64,000 nucleotides of DNA from UBA11891 sp003533785 (GCA_949511625.1 CATFEX010000022.1:68533-132532); one strand, 5' to 3'; positions 8,233 through 17,001 are shown, counted from the first letter of the stretch. A program made the numbers and translations. The notes: generated by a model not told the origin, from the letters alone.

Positions 8233-8643
8233 GTGAGAAAGAAGTTTGTGTCCATATCACTCTGTTTGCTGCTCATGTTGAGTCCAATGAGCTATAGTTT
8301 TAATCTTCACTATTGTGGTGGACATCTAATAGCGATAGAAAGTGTCTTTAAAACCCACAAAGGCTGTGGCATGGAAGACATCACTACAATATTTTCATCG
8401 CAGGAAACCCTTCTGCAAACCGATTGTTGTGAAGATGTTCTGCTAAAACCAAATGGGATCGAAGATTTTTCGGTGGATATCGATTCAAAAATTACGGATT
8501 CTTGGGTGAAAGTTATGATCCCTACCAATCAAATCAGTAAGATTCCTTCCTCCAAATCGTTGGCAGTTGTATTGCTACCGAGGCCTCCCAGTCTCATCTA
8601 TCATCGATATATGCGGTTTCAGCAATTACTCACCTATGGCTGA
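8233..8643 (+). CDS. HYC_CC_PP family secreted protein
   Basis: 136 residues with a signal peptide (residues 1 to about 22) followed directly by LHYCGG (H26, Y27, C28). Further on are GCGM (C45), a CC pair (C65, C66) and a C-terminal PRPPSLIYHR. These are the named features of the HYC_CC_PP family, which is common in Bacteroidota. No function is established for it. Paired cysteines, an exported location and the two following genes (TonB receptor, HMA protein) suggest metal, probably copper, binding in the periplasm. This is the first gene of the cluster; its GTG start follows a -7 box by four bases. Confidence 0.85.
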   Translation: MRKKFVSISLCLLLMLSPMSYSFNLHYCGGHLIAIESVFKTHKGCGMEDITTIFSSQETLLQTDCCEDVLLKPNGIEDFSVDIDSKITDSWVKVMIPTNQISKIPSSKSLAVVLLPRPPSLIYHRYMRFQQLLTYG

Positions 8644-8691
8644 AAGAAATAATTGATCTATTCATCAATTATTCATCTTCAAGCCTTATTA

Positions 8692-10914
8692 ATGAAATTA
8701 TTATTTTTCGTATTTACCGTATTCTTTTTGAGTACCCTTAGCGCTCAAAACCTGCTCAAGGGTAGAGTTGTAGCTAAAAATGAAAAGGAAACTATTGCTA
8801 TTTCAGGCGCTAATATTTTCTGGCTCAATACAGCCATTGGAACCATATCCAACGAGGAAGGAGCTTTTGAATTAGACTACCTGGGCACAAACGATCGTCT
8901 TGTTATAAGTTATCTAGGATATAAAACAGATACCCTAACACTTGCCAATAACAAAACACTCATTCATTTTCTAAAGGAAGATGAAGGGGCTCAATTGGAA
9001 GGAGTGACAGTTAGTCAAGGTCGAAAAACCATACAGAAATCCTATTTTGAAGCTCAAAACGTTATTCGTGTAAATAGTGAAGAACTCCTCAAAGCCGCCT
9101 GCTGTAATTTATCTGAAAGCTTTGATACCAACCCCTCAATAGATGTTAGTTTTTCCGATGCTCTTACAGGAACCAAGCAAATACAGATGCTTGGGCTTAC
9201 GAGCCCCTACATCCTTTTTGCTGAGGAAAACATACCCAGTGTTAGGGGTGCGGCGCAAGCCTACGGTCTTACCTTTACACCCGGACCTTGGATAGAAAGT
9301 ATACAAATTACCAAAGGAGCGGGGAGTGTGGTTAATGGGTTTGAAAGTATTACAGGACAAATTAACACAGAACTACTAAAACCTTACACGGCACAGCCTA
9401 TCTATGTCAATGCGTTTCGGTCGGGGAATGGAAGGGTAGAAGGGAATGCGCAATGGGCTCAGCAATTGGACGATCGGTGGCACACAGGACTTTTTATACA
9501 TGCCAATCAACGTACCCAAAGAACCGACCGAAACGAAGATGGTTTTTTAGACATGCCTTTGTCTGAACAATTGAACCTATTAAACCGTTGGCAATACACT
9601 GATTTACAGAAAGGTTGGGTAGGTTTTTTAAACTTTAGATTTATGACTGATGAAAAGCAGTTGGGACAGCTAGATTTTTCTCCTGCCCAAGCAAATTCAT
9701 CCAATTGGGGTAGTGTGATAGAAACGCAGCGATGGGATACAGCACTCAAAATCGGAAAAGTGAATCCCAAATTGACTTATCGCAGTTGGGGGCTACAGAC
9801 TGCCTTTAGCCACCACGATCAAAACGCATTCTTTGGCAACCGTATCTATGATATCCAACACGAGAGCGCCTACCTCAATTTAATTTACAACAGCATTATT
9901 GGCAATACTAACACCACCTTTAAAACAGGAATCAATGCGACCTACGACAGCTATGATGAACAAGTGGATTCCACCCCGTGGACCCGAACTGATCGAAATA
10001 TTGGTGCCTACATAGAAGTAAGTAGTAATTCCGAAATTCTGAATTGGGTAGCAGGAGTGCGAGTTGACACCCACAATAACCTAGGAACCTTTGTTACACC
10101 CCGCTTTCATCTACGCTATACTCCCTTTGAAACTGCTATTATAAGAGCTGCTGTTGGACAAGGAAGGAAAGCTGCCAATATATTTGCCGAACAACAAAAA
10201 CAATTTGGAAGCAATCGCCAGATTAAAATAAGAAATAATGGAGGTGCATTCTATGGACTACAACCAGAAAAGGCTTGGAACTACGGAGTTAGCTATCGAC
10301 AATTGTTATTGCGAGGCAACCAGCAAGCCGATATTACTTTTGACTATTATATTACTCGCTTTGAAAACCAGGTGGTGATCGATTGGGAAACGCCGGGCGC
10401 AATTCAATTTTATAATGTAAAAGGGGAAAGCTTTGCCAATAGTTTTCAAGTTGCCATAGATTATGCTCCTAGTCTTCAATGGAACTTTCGTTTAGCCTAT
10501 AAAAATTACAGGGTTGAAACGCGATATGATAGCGGTCAAAAACAATTGCCTTTGCAACCCAAAAACCGATATTTTTTCAATGTAGGATGGGAAAGTAAAC
10601 CTGGAACGAATAATCAATTTTGGCGCTGGGACTTAACTTGGCACGGGCTAGGACAACAACGCTTAGTGGTTAATCCAAGGGATGGAACTGGACGCTGGGC
10701 GCCTGCTTACAGCTTACTCAATAGCCAATTAACTCGCGTATTTAGTTCTCGATTTGAAACCTATTTAGGGGCAGAAAATATTGGTGATTACCGCCAAGTC
10801 AACGCTATCGTTGCAGCAGATCAGCCTTTTGGCCTGCTTTTTGACAGCACCCAAATTTATGCTCCCGTTTTTGGCCAAATGGCGTATTTTGGAGTGCGTT
10901 GGAAAATAAAATAA
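8692..10914 (+). CDS. TonB-dependent outer-membrane receptor, probably metal-related
   Basis: About 740 residues. The start at 8692 gives a clean signal peptide (MKLLFFVFTVFFLSTLSAQ); the frame is open 13 codons earlier without signal character. Order: carboxypeptidase-regulatory-like beta domain (about residues 20-105), plug domain (about 115-235, with TKGAGSVVNGFESITGQIN near its end), then a 22-strand-type barrel ending in an aromatic-rich strand. The plug carries a cysteine pair (C137, C138). It would take up a ligand across the outer membrane using TonB energy. Flanking cysteine-rich secreted proteins suggest a copper or other thiophilic metal ligand; the ligand is inferred. Confidence 0.92.
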   Translation: MKLLFFVFTVFFLSTLSAQNLLKGRVVAKNEKETIAISGANIFWLNTAIGTISNEEGAFELDYLGTNDRLVISYLGYKTDTLTLANNKTLIHFLKEDEGAQLEGVTVSQGRKTIQKSYFEAQNVIRVNSEELLKAACCNLSESFDTNPSIDVSFSDALTGTKQIQMLGLTSPYILFAEENIPSVRGAAQAYGLTFTPGPWIESIQITKGAGSVVNGFESITGQINTELLKPYTAQPIYVNAFRSGNGRVEGNAQWAQQLDDRWHTGLFIHANQRTQRTDRNEDGFLDMPLSEQLNLLNRWQYTDLQKGWVGFLNFRFMTDEKQLGQLDFSPAQANSSNWGSVIETQRWDTALKIGKVNPKLTYRSWGLQTAFSHHDQNAFFGNRIYDIQHESAYLNLIYNSIIGNTNTTFKTGINATYDSYDEQVDSTPWTRTDRNIGAYIEVSSNSEILNWVAGVRVDTHNNLGTFVTPRFHLRYTPFETAIIRAAVGQGRKAANIFAEQQKQFGSNRQIKIRNNGGAFYGLQPEKAWNYGVSYRQLLLRGNQQADITFDYYITRFENQVVIDWETPGAIQFYNVKGESFANSFQVAIDYAPSLQWNFRLAYKNYRVETRYDSGQKQLPLQPKNRYFFNVGWESKPGTNNQFWRWDLTWHGLGQQRLVVNPRDGTGRWAPAYSLLNSQLTRVFSSRFETYLGAENIGDYRQVNAIVAADQPFGLLFDSTQIYAPVFGQMAYFGVRWKIK

Positions 10915-10916
10915 AA

Positions 10917-11276
10917 ATGATGCAGATGAAATATATAATCAGTTTGACCGTCAGCCTTTTGACCTGTATGGTTGCACTAGGCCAAGACGTTCCTTCGAAA
11001 AATGAAATGACAGAGTTTACTGTCAATGGAAATTGTGAAATGTGTAAAAAGCGGATTGAAGCAGCAGCCTTGAATATTAAGGGTGTTAAAATGGTTCGTT
11101 GGGACATTCCAACGCGCGTTCTCAATGTAGTCTACAATGCAAAAAAACTCAACATAGAAAGCATCCATCAAGCTGTAGCAGCTGTAGGGCACGATACCCC
11201 CATAGCAACGGCCCCAGACTCTGTATATGCTGCACTTCCATTGTGTTGTTTATATGAACGTAACGACTATAATTAA
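10917..11276 (+). CDS. Secreted heavy-metal-associated (HMA) domain protein
   Basis: About 116-119 residues. Possible ATG starts are at 10917, 10920 and 10926; the last gives the tidiest signal peptide, MKYIISLTVSLLTCMVALGQ. A single HMA domain follows, with metal motif GNCEMC (C37 and C40 counted from 10926) and the KKRIEAAALNIKGV helix. A CC pair sits near the C-terminus. HMA domains bind Cu(I) or similar soft metals and pass them on to partner proteins. The start lies two bases after the TonB receptor stop, so the two are cotranscribed. The likely site of action is the periplasm. Confidence 0.9.
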   Translation: MMQMKYIISLTVSLLTCMVALGQDVPSKNEMTEFTVNGNCEMCKKRIEAAALNIKGVKMVRWDIPTRVLNVVYNAKKLNIESIHQAVAAVGHDTPIATAPDSVYAALPLCCLYERNDYN

Positions 11277-11364
11277 TATTATGATAAATAGAGTAAATTG
11301 TTCACTGCCCTCTTTGTAGATAGTTTAAATTTAATTTACATTGGTGGTAAATAATATACATCTT

Positions 11365-11913
11365 ATGAAGCCCTTGATTAAAAAAATCCTACTGGTTCTT
11401 TTAGCTTTCGTCGTGATTAGCGCCTCCTATTCAATCTATGTCACATTTATCAACCCGAAAAGTCCAAAAGGAACGTCTGTATTCAAAAATGATAAATTGG
11501 ATTTGAGTGTGACCTATTATCGCCCGTATAAGAAAGAACGTCTTATTTTTGGTAAAGATAGTGAAGGTGCGTTGGTGCCCTTTGAAACTTATTGGCGATT
11601 AGGGGCAAACTTTGCTACTGTTTTAGAGACAAAAACAGCCATTGCCTTTGCGGGTAAGTCCCTTCCTGCTGGAGCCTATCGAGTATACGCCATTCCTTAT
11701 GCCGATCATTGGGTATTGGCATTGAATTCAGAAGCTGGTGCTTTTGGATACAGCCCTCCCGATTACGACAATGATGTTCTACGAATTAGGGTGCCTGTGC
11801 AAAGACTAGAGTCCTCTTTGGAACAATTTACGATTGATTTTTTGGAACGCGATTCAAGTGTCATACTTCGTCTGCGCTGGGACACAACAGCAGTTGAAAT
11901 TCAAATTGAATAG
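11365..11913 (+). CDS. DUF2911 family membrane-anchored protein
   Basis: About 182 residues. One N-terminal membrane segment (residues 5-25) is followed by a DUF2911 domain: VTYYRPYKKERLIFG, LVPFETYWRLGANFAT, LPAGAYRVYAIP and WVLALNSEAG. The ATG at 11365 is preferred over an in-frame TTG at 11341. No function is established for the family. The next gene, also membrane-anchored, starts three bases after its stop, so the two probably work at the same membrane face. Confidence 0.87.
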   Translation: MKPLIKKILLVLLAFVVISASYSIYVTFINPKSPKGTSVFKNDKLDLSVTYYRPYKKERLIFGKDSEGALVPFETYWRLGANFATVLETKTAIAFAGKSLPAGAYRVYAIPYADHWVLALNSEAGAFGYSPPDYDNDVLRIRVPVQRLESSLEQFTIDFLERDSSVILRLRWDTTAVEIQIE

Positions 11914-11915
11914 CA

Positions 11916-13049
11916 ATGTTGCAGTGGATCCATTGGAAAAACTTTTTCCGAGCGGTATTTATTCTCCTTTTATTTACGGGTCTTGCATACTGGGCTCTCG
12001 ATTTGATTCAAACCAAAAATAATCGAATGGATATTGAGGATTATGAACCTCGATCAACCTTAGTGGTTCCAGAGACACTCCTCAATCGTGCCAAATTCCC
12101 TTTTATAGATGTCCACAACCATCAGTTTGACATGCCTGTGAAAGACCTCACTGCTTTGGTCACGGAGATGGATCGACTTAATATGGCCTACATGGTTAAT
12201 CTCAGTGGTTTTAGAGGATTCTATCTTGAACAGTCGCTCAAAAATATCCGTGAAAACGCACCCACTCGCTTCGGTTTATTTGTAAATATTGATTTTGAAG
12301 CCATCGATGATCCCGATTTTGCTGCTAAAAATGTCAAGTTGATTCAAGAAGCCGTAGCCGCAGGTGTGATTGGGCTGAAAGTCTATAAATCGCTTGGCTT
12401 GACAGATAAAGACACACAAGGCAATCGTATCGCCGTAGATGATTCGCGCTTGGATCCTATTTGGAAAGCCTGTGGTGACAATGGCATTCCTGTTTTGATA
12501 CATTCAGGGGAACCTGCCTCTTTTTGGGCACCCAAAGATCGCTTTAATGAACGTTGGTTGGAATTACGACAAAAACCCAATCGCTATCGCGACCCAGCCA
12601 CCAATCCTTCTTTTGAAGAAGTCCTAGCAGAACAGCATCGCGTATTTAAAAAGCATATAAACACTACCTTTATTAATGCCCACTTAGGATGGATGGGTGG
12701 TGATTTGAAACGTTTGAGCGCCCATTTAGACCAACATCCTAATGTGATGACAGAGATCGGGGCGGTTTTGGCCGAATTGGGTCGACAACCCCACACTGCT
12801 CGTCAGTTTTTGATTGACTACGGCAATCGGGTGTTGTTTGGTAAGGATAGTTATAATGAGACTGAATACCACACTTATTTTAGAGTTTTGGAAACCGCCG
12901 ATGAATACATCCCATACTATCGCAAGCGACATGCTCACTGGCACCTTTATGGTCTGAACCTTCCAGACTCTATTCTTCGGAAACTGTACTATAAAAATGC
13001 CTTAACCCTCTTTCCTACTATTCCGAAAACACCTTTCCCTTCTGAATAA
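11916..13049 (+). CDS. Membrane-anchored amidohydrolase-2 family protein
   Basis: 377 residues. An N-terminal transmembrane helix (about 10-30) precedes a TIM-barrel metal-dependent hydrolase of the amidohydrolase-2 type. Metal-site motifs are FIDVHNHQFD (HxH), VLIHSGEP, NAHLGWMGGDL and a late LFGKDSYNE supplying the acidic residue. Substrate is unknown; relatives include decarboxylases and lactone hydrolases. The N-in topology predicted from the helix puts the catalytic domain in the periplasm. It lies in a tight run with DUF2911, GNAT and YbjQ genes. Confidence 0.82.
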   Translation: MLQWIHWKNFFRAVFILLLFTGLAYWALDLIQTKNNRMDIEDYEPRSTLVVPETLLNRAKFPFIDVHNHQFDMPVKDLTALVTEMDRLNMAYMVNLSGFRGFYLEQSLKNIRENAPTRFGLFVNIDFEAIDDPDFAAKNVKLIQEAVAAGVIGLKVYKSLGLTDKDTQGNRIAVDDSRLDPIWKACGDNGIPVLIHSGEPASFWAPKDRFNERWLELRQKPNRYRDPATNPSFEEVLAEQHRVFKKHINTTFINAHLGWMGGDLKRLSAHLDQHPNVMTEIGAVLAELGRQPHTARQFLIDYGNRVLFGKDSYNETEYHTYFRVLETADEYIPYYRKRHAHWHLYGLNLPDSILRKLYYKNALTLFPTIPKTPFPSE

Positions 13050-13051
13050 TA

Positions 13052-13498
13052 ATGCGTCTGAAAAGAACTGACAAAGACGATCCTGATTTTATCACTTTGG
13101 TGCATGAATTAAATACCTATTTGGAAATTGCAGACGGTGCGGATCACGAGTTTTACCATCAGTTTAACGGGATTGATAATTTGGAAGCAGTCATCGTAGG
13201 CTACGACCAAACAATAGCTGTGGCCTGCGGTGCTTTCCGTATTAAAAAGATGGGCCAAGTAGAAATCAAGCGAATGTATACCCTTCCCTCCCGCCGTCAA
13301 CAAGGCTGGGCTGGAAAAATTCTTTATGCCCTTGAAGACTGGGCCCGAGAATTAAAAAACCATAAAAGTGTCTTAGAAACGGGGGTCAATCAATCAGAAG
13401 CCATTCGTCTTTACCCCAAACTGGGTTATAAGCGAATCCCAAATTTTGAACCCTATGTAGGAGTCATAACTAGCTATTGCTTCGGAAAAAAACTGTAA
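13052..13498 (+). CDS. GNAT family N-acetyltransferase
   Basis: 148 residues with the GNAT core. VEIKRMYTLPSRRQQGWAGK is the beta4 / acetyl-CoA pyrophosphate-binding loop (R/Q-x-x-G-x-A type). The C-terminal ETGVNQSEAIRLYPKLGYKRI is the usual end of the fold. The acceptor substrate cannot be read from sequence. The start lies two bases after the amidohydrolase stop. Confidence 0.88.
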   Translation: MRLKRTDKDDPDFITLVHELNTYLEIADGADHEFYHQFNGIDNLEAVIVGYDQTIAVACGAFRIKKMGQVEIKRMYTLPSRRQQGWAGKILYALEDWARELKNHKSVLETGVNQSEAIRLYPKLGYKRIPNFEPYVGVITSYCFGKKL

Positions 13499-13518
13499 TT
13501 TCACTTAAAATCTTAGTT

Positions 13519-13836
13519 ATGCTTCTGGTATCCACTCCCACCGTTCCAAACAAAACTATTGAAAGTGTACATGGCATCGCCCGAGGAAGCACAGTGCGTG
13601 CCCGTAATGTGGGACAAGATATCTTTGCTGGATTAAAGAACATTATTGGCGGTGAGATATCGGAATATACCCAATTACAAGCTCAATCTCGTGAACAGGC
13701 ACTCCAGCGAATGGAAGATGACGCAAGGGAAATGGGGGCCAATGCTGTAGTCAATGTCCGCTTGACTACTTCCATGGTGATGCAAGGTTGTTCTGAGATT
13801 TTAGCCTATGGAACTGCAGTTACTCTCAAAGATTAA
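13519..13836 (+). CDS. YbjQ (UPF0145) family protein
   Basis: About 105 residues. The start at 13519 is chosen because family members begin with a few residues before TPT; an in-frame upstream TTG at 13477 would overlap the GNAT gene. Seen are GIARGSTVRARNVGQDIFAGLKNIIGGE as separate short family motifs, the SREQALQRMEDDAREMGANAVVNVR helix-strand unit and a C-terminal LAYGTAV strand. YbjQ proteins form pentameric rings. Their heavy-metal-binding label is tentative and no reaction is known. Confidence 0.88.
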   Translation: MLLVSTPTVPNKTIESVHGIARGSTVRARNVGQDIFAGLKNIIGGEISEYTQLQAQSREQALQRMEDDAREMGANAVVNVRLTTSMVMQGCSEILAYGTAVTLKD

Positions 13837-13838
13837 GT

Positions 13839-13937
13839 ATGATTATAGGCAGTGTCCTCTTTGTTTTAATATTGATTGTGGGTTACAGACAATGGCAACA
13901 AACTCAGAGCGAAGACTTTGATAAACGGAATAATTGA
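13839..13937 (+). CDS. Predicted 32-residue single-pass membrane peptide
   Basis: An ATG two bases after the ybjQ-like stop opens a 32-codon frame ending in TGA at 13935-13937. Residues 1-16 are a hydrophobic helix (MIIGSVLFVLILIVGY) and residues 17-32 are a polar, charged tail (RQWQQTQSEDFDKRNN). The order fits a small membrane protein with a cytosolic or periplasmic tail. Support is its tight spacing to the upstream gene and its amphipathic order; conservation could not be tested. It ends seven bases before the convergent E1 gene. Confidence 0.5.
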   Translation: MIIGSVLFVLILIVGYRQWQQTQSEDFDKRNN

Positions 13938-13944
13938 AGCATAC

Positions 13945-15918
13945 TCAATACTTCAATACCGCTTTCATTTTACCCACCAAGCGTTGCTGTGGTAAATAAA
14001 TCTCCTCTAAGCCAGCGGCAAAAGGTACTGGAGTGTCTAAAGCCCCCAAACGTGCAACAGGTGCATCCAAATACTCGAAACAGTGTTCAGCGATCTGTGC
14101 AGCAATTTCTCCCATATAGCCTCCAAATTGACTGTCTTCTTGCAATAAGAGTACTCGATTGGTCTTTCGAACGGAAGCAAAAACGGTTTCCTGATCCCAC
14201 GGAACAAGACTATTGAGATCGATGACTTCAATTTGATTGGAGTTAAATTCTTCAGACGCTTCTAAGGCCCAATGGACTCCCAGTCCGTATGTGATAAGCG
14301 ACAAAGCCTCCCCTTTTTGTCGACACAGTGCTTTGCCAAGTGGTTGCAAAATAGGTGCATCTGAGACAGGCCCTCTTGTCGTACGGTATAATTTTTTATG
14401 TTCAAAAAATAGTACAGGATTGGGGTCGGCAATAGCCGCTAACAATAAGGCTTTGGCATCCTCAGGAAACGCAGGATAAACTACTTTGAGTCCTGGCACT
14501 GTAGTAAACCAAGCCTCATTGGATTGAGAATGGAAAGGACCAGCATTGACTCCTCCACCACAAGGCATACGTATGACTACATCGGCCGTTTGACCCCATC
14601 GATAGTAGGATTTGGCTAATAAATTGACTACAGCTGTAAAACCAGTAGAGACAAAATCGGCAAATTGCATTTCCACAAGAGCTTTTTTTCCCGTCAGGGC
14701 ATAACCATAGGCGCACGAAATCACAACTGATTCACAAAGAGGGGTGTTTCGCACCCGTTTTTGACCGTATTTAGCTAACAAGCCGTCAGAGACCTTAAAG
14801 ACACCCCCGTAGGCTCCTATATCCTGCCCCATAAATATCAAATCTGGGTTTTGAGCAAAAGCTTGATCCAAACCTAATTGCAGTGCATCAACAAAGCGTT
14901 TTTCAGTTTTATTGGAAATATTATTAAGTTGTTTATCAACACTTTGGTAGACACTACCTAATTCACTACTTTCATTTGACTCAATCTCACTTTCAGCCTT
15001 GGCTTGATTCCATTCTTGTTGAATTTCCAGGTCGATGATCGACGTGATTTCTTCTTTTTTTGTTTCGGAAAGAATCGCTGATTTTAATAAATAATTTTCG
15101 TAATTCTTTACTGGGTCTTTGCTTTTCCATTTTTTTTGTAGGGATTTGGGTACATATGCAGTACCACTAGCTTCTTCGTGGCCGCGCTGTCGAAAGGTTT
15201 TAAACTCAATTAAAACCGGACGTGGGTTTTGTCGCATTTCGTTTGCGAGCTTATTTACGGTATGATACACCTCCAAGATGTTGTTACCATTCACCACATA
15301 GGATTCCATAGCATATCCCGCACCTCGTTCGGCCAAGTCTTTGACCGCATATTGTTCCTGAGAAGGTGTTGAGAGTCCATATCCGTTATTTTCAATACAA
15401 AATAGAACGGGTAGCTGCCACACGGAAGCCAGATTCAAGGCTTCGTGGAAATCGCCCTCGCTTGTCCCTCCTTCGCCAGAAAATACAGCACATAGTTTTG
15501 GTTCACCCATCTGTTTGTGAGAGAGCGCAAGACCACAGGCAACACCCAATTGAGGGCCTAAATGCGAAATCATACCAACTATATGATGTGCTTGGGTACC
15601 AAAATGAAAACTACGATCTCGGCCTTGAGTAAAACCACTCCTCTTCCCTTGCCATTGCCCAAAAAGGCGGTGCAATGGAATGTCACGAGAGGTGAAGACA
15701 CCTAAATTGCGATGCAGTGGTAAAATGTATTCGTCTTTCTCTAACGCTTCTGTGACCCCAACAGCAATGGCTTCTTGTCCAATGCCTGAAAACCATTTAC
15801 TGATTTGCCCCTGTCGGAGTAAGAGTAGCATTTTTTCTTCTATCCTTCTAGGGAGAAGCAAAGCGCGGTATAGGGCTAAGAGTTTTTTTTCAGTTATTTT
15901 TTTTTTGGCGAAGCGCAT
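13945..15918 (-). CDS. Fused 2-oxoacid dehydrogenase E1 alpha/beta subunit (branched-chain type)
   Basis: A fusion of 657 residues. E1-alpha is about residues 1-320, followed by a charged linker, then E1-beta about 335-657. It is the thiamine-diphosphate-dependent decarboxylase of a 2-oxoacid dehydrogenase complex. The ThDP motif reads GEG (148-150) ... EGDFHEALN ... ENN (176-178). The usual GDG Asp, a magnesium ligand, is Glu here, a conservative change. The beta half has FMGQDIGAYGG, RNTPLCESV and the Rossmann-like ITYGLGVHWALEA. Substrate is probably a branched-chain or related 2-oxoacid. No E2 or E3 gene is nearby. Upstream, TATATTAG ends four bases before the ATG. Confidence 0.9.
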   Translation of the reverse strand: MRFAKKKITEKKLLALYRALLLPRRIEEKMLLLLRQGQISKWFSGIGQEAIAVGVTEALEKDEYILPLHRNLGVFTSRDIPLHRLFGQWQGKRSGFTQGRDRSFHFGTQAHHIVGMISHLGPQLGVACGLALSHKQMGEPKLCAVFSGEGGTSEGDFHEALNLASVWQLPVLFCIENNGYGLSTPSQEQYAVKDLAERGAGYAMESYVVNGNNILEVYHTVNKLANEMRQNPRPVLIEFKTFRQRGHEEASGTAYVPKSLQKKWKSKDPVKNYENYLLKSAILSETKKEEITSIIDLEIQQEWNQAKAESEIESNESSELGSVYQSVDKQLNNISNKTEKRFVDALQLGLDQAFAQNPDLIFMGQDIGAYGGVFKVSDGLLAKYGQKRVRNTPLCESVVISCAYGYALTGKKALVEMQFADFVSTGFTAVVNLLAKSYYRWGQTADVVIRMPCGGGVNAGPFHSQSNEAWFTTVPGLKVVYPAFPEDAKALLLAAIADPNPVLFFEHKKLYRTTRGPVSDAPILQPLGKALCRQKGEALSLITYGLGVHWALEASEEFNSNQIEVIDLNSLVPWDQETVFASVRKTNRVLLLQEDSQFGGYMGEIAAQIAEHCFEYLDAPVARLGALDTPVPFAAGLEEIYLPQQRLVGKMKAVLKY

Positions 15919-15975
15919 AAATCTAATATAGTAAAATGACGGCTGGAGTTTTGTATTTTTATAAGGTAAAAGAGT

Positions 15976-16320
15976 ATGGAAAATAAAAAACTAAATAGTT
16001 TTGAAGCCTTGCGCAAAATCCAATTTGACAATTTGGCTCCAGATCCTGTAAACTATCAGGAACCGGAAAAAAAACCAGAAAAGCAGTACTTAGAAGCCCA
16101 TTTCAGCAATAAAGCACGTGCTGGTAAAACGGTCACTCTTATTAAAGGCTTTAAAGGCGATGGTGCTTTACTAAAGGCCTTAGCCAAAGAATTGAAAAAA
16201 CATGTGGGAACGGGAGGTACGGTCAAAAACGGGGATATAATCATTCAGGGAAATTATCGCGATGCACTAATGGAAAAGCTAAGAGCGATGGGTCACGAGG
16301 TCAAGCGTGTGGGTGGCTGA
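15976..16320 (+). CDS. SUI1/eIF1-like translation factor (YciH type)
   Basis: 114 residues. The N-terminal half is polar and probably disordered. Residues about 48-114 are the SUI1 fold, with VTLIKGFKGD, LAKELKKHVGTGGTVKNGDI and IIQGNYRDALMEKLRAMGHEVKRVGG. Bacterial YciH relatives are thought to monitor initiation fidelity on non-standard starts. That may be relevant here because many genes in this window start with GTG or TTG and lack leaders; the link is inference. Its stop abuts the stop of the convergent ung gene with no gap. Confidence 0.92.
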   Translation: MENKKLNSFEALRKIQFDNLAPDPVNYQEPEKKPEKQYLEAHFSNKARAGKTVTLIKGFKGDGALLKALAKELKKHVGTGGTVKNGDIIIQGNYRDALMEKLRAMGHEVKRVGG

Positions 16321-16986
16321 TTACCATTCGATGGGAACATGACCTCTAGATAATAAGTAAGCATTACATTGGCTAAAGTGACGATTTCCAAACCAAAAGC
16401 CTCGATTGGCACTCAAAGGAGAAGGATGACCACTACTTAAAATTAAGTGTTTCTGGGCGTCGATCAATGGTATTTTTTTCTTGGCATAGCCGCCCCATAG
16501 TAAAAATACAAGTCCCTTTTTTTCCTCAGAAAGCTTTTGAATTACAGAGTCTGTAAACCTCTCCCAGCCTTTTCCCTGATGACTCCCTGCTTGATGAGCA
16601 CGAACGGTGAGAATGGCATTTAACAAGAGGACTCCCTGTTGCGCCCAAGCTGTCAAATCTCCATTTTGAGGATAATTCTTTCCAATATCTGTTTCTAATT
16701 CTTTAAAAATATTAATCAAAGAAGGTGGATGGGGTATCCCATCAGGAACAGAAAAGCAGAGTCCATGGGCTTGTCCTGCTCCGTGATAGGGGTCTTGTCC
16801 CAACACAACTACCTGTACCTTTTCCCAAGGGCAAAGATCAAAAGCAGCAAAAATTTGTTTTCCAGGGGGATAACAAGCGTTGGAATTATAATCCTGCCGA
16901 ACAAATTGAATGAGTGCATGAAATTCAGATGATTTAAAGATGTCATGAAATACTTTTTCCCAACTGGGATGAATCCGTACAGGCAT
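16321..16986 (-). CDS. ung: Uracil-DNA glycosylase
   Basis: A family 1 UDG of 221 residues that removes uracil from DNA to start base-excision repair. The water-activating motif GQDPYHG has D65, and the minor-groove/DNA-intercalation motif HPSPLS has H187. The uracil-binding stretch GLCFSVPDGIPHPPSL is between them. Length and motifs are canonical. It is convergent with the SUI1 gene and divergent from mutS2. Confidence 0.97.
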   Translation of the reverse strand: MPVRIHPSWEKVFHDIFKSSEFHALIQFVRQDYNSNACYPPGKQIFAAFDLCPWEKVQVVVLGQDPYHGAGQAHGLCFSVPDGIPHPPSLINIFKELETDIGKNYPQNGDLTAWAQQGVLLLNAILTVRAHQAGSHQGKGWERFTDSVIQKLSEEKKGLVFLLWGGYAKKKIPLIDAQKHLILSSGHPSPLSANRGFWFGNRHFSQCNAYLLSRGHVPIEW

Positions 16987-16993
16987 ATTTCGT

Positions 16994-17001
16994 TATTTTT
17001 G
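16994..17001 (+). promoter_or_regulatory. Candidate -7 box TATTTTTG upstream of mutS2
   Basis: A perfect TAnnTTTG box 54 bases before the mutS2 ATG, the only such box in the ung-mutS2 divergent gap. No TTG lies at the expected -33 distance, so the assignment is tentative. Confidence 0.4.

Noticed and set aside
10805..11125. Open frame of 106 codons on the minus strand
   Set aside because: It spans the end of the TonB receptor and most of the HMA gene, both of which have clear motifs and signal peptides; no independent support.
13477..13518. Upstream TTG extension of the YbjQ-like gene
   Set aside because: It would overlap the GNAT gene and add residues not seen in the family, whereas ATG 13519 gives the normal start.
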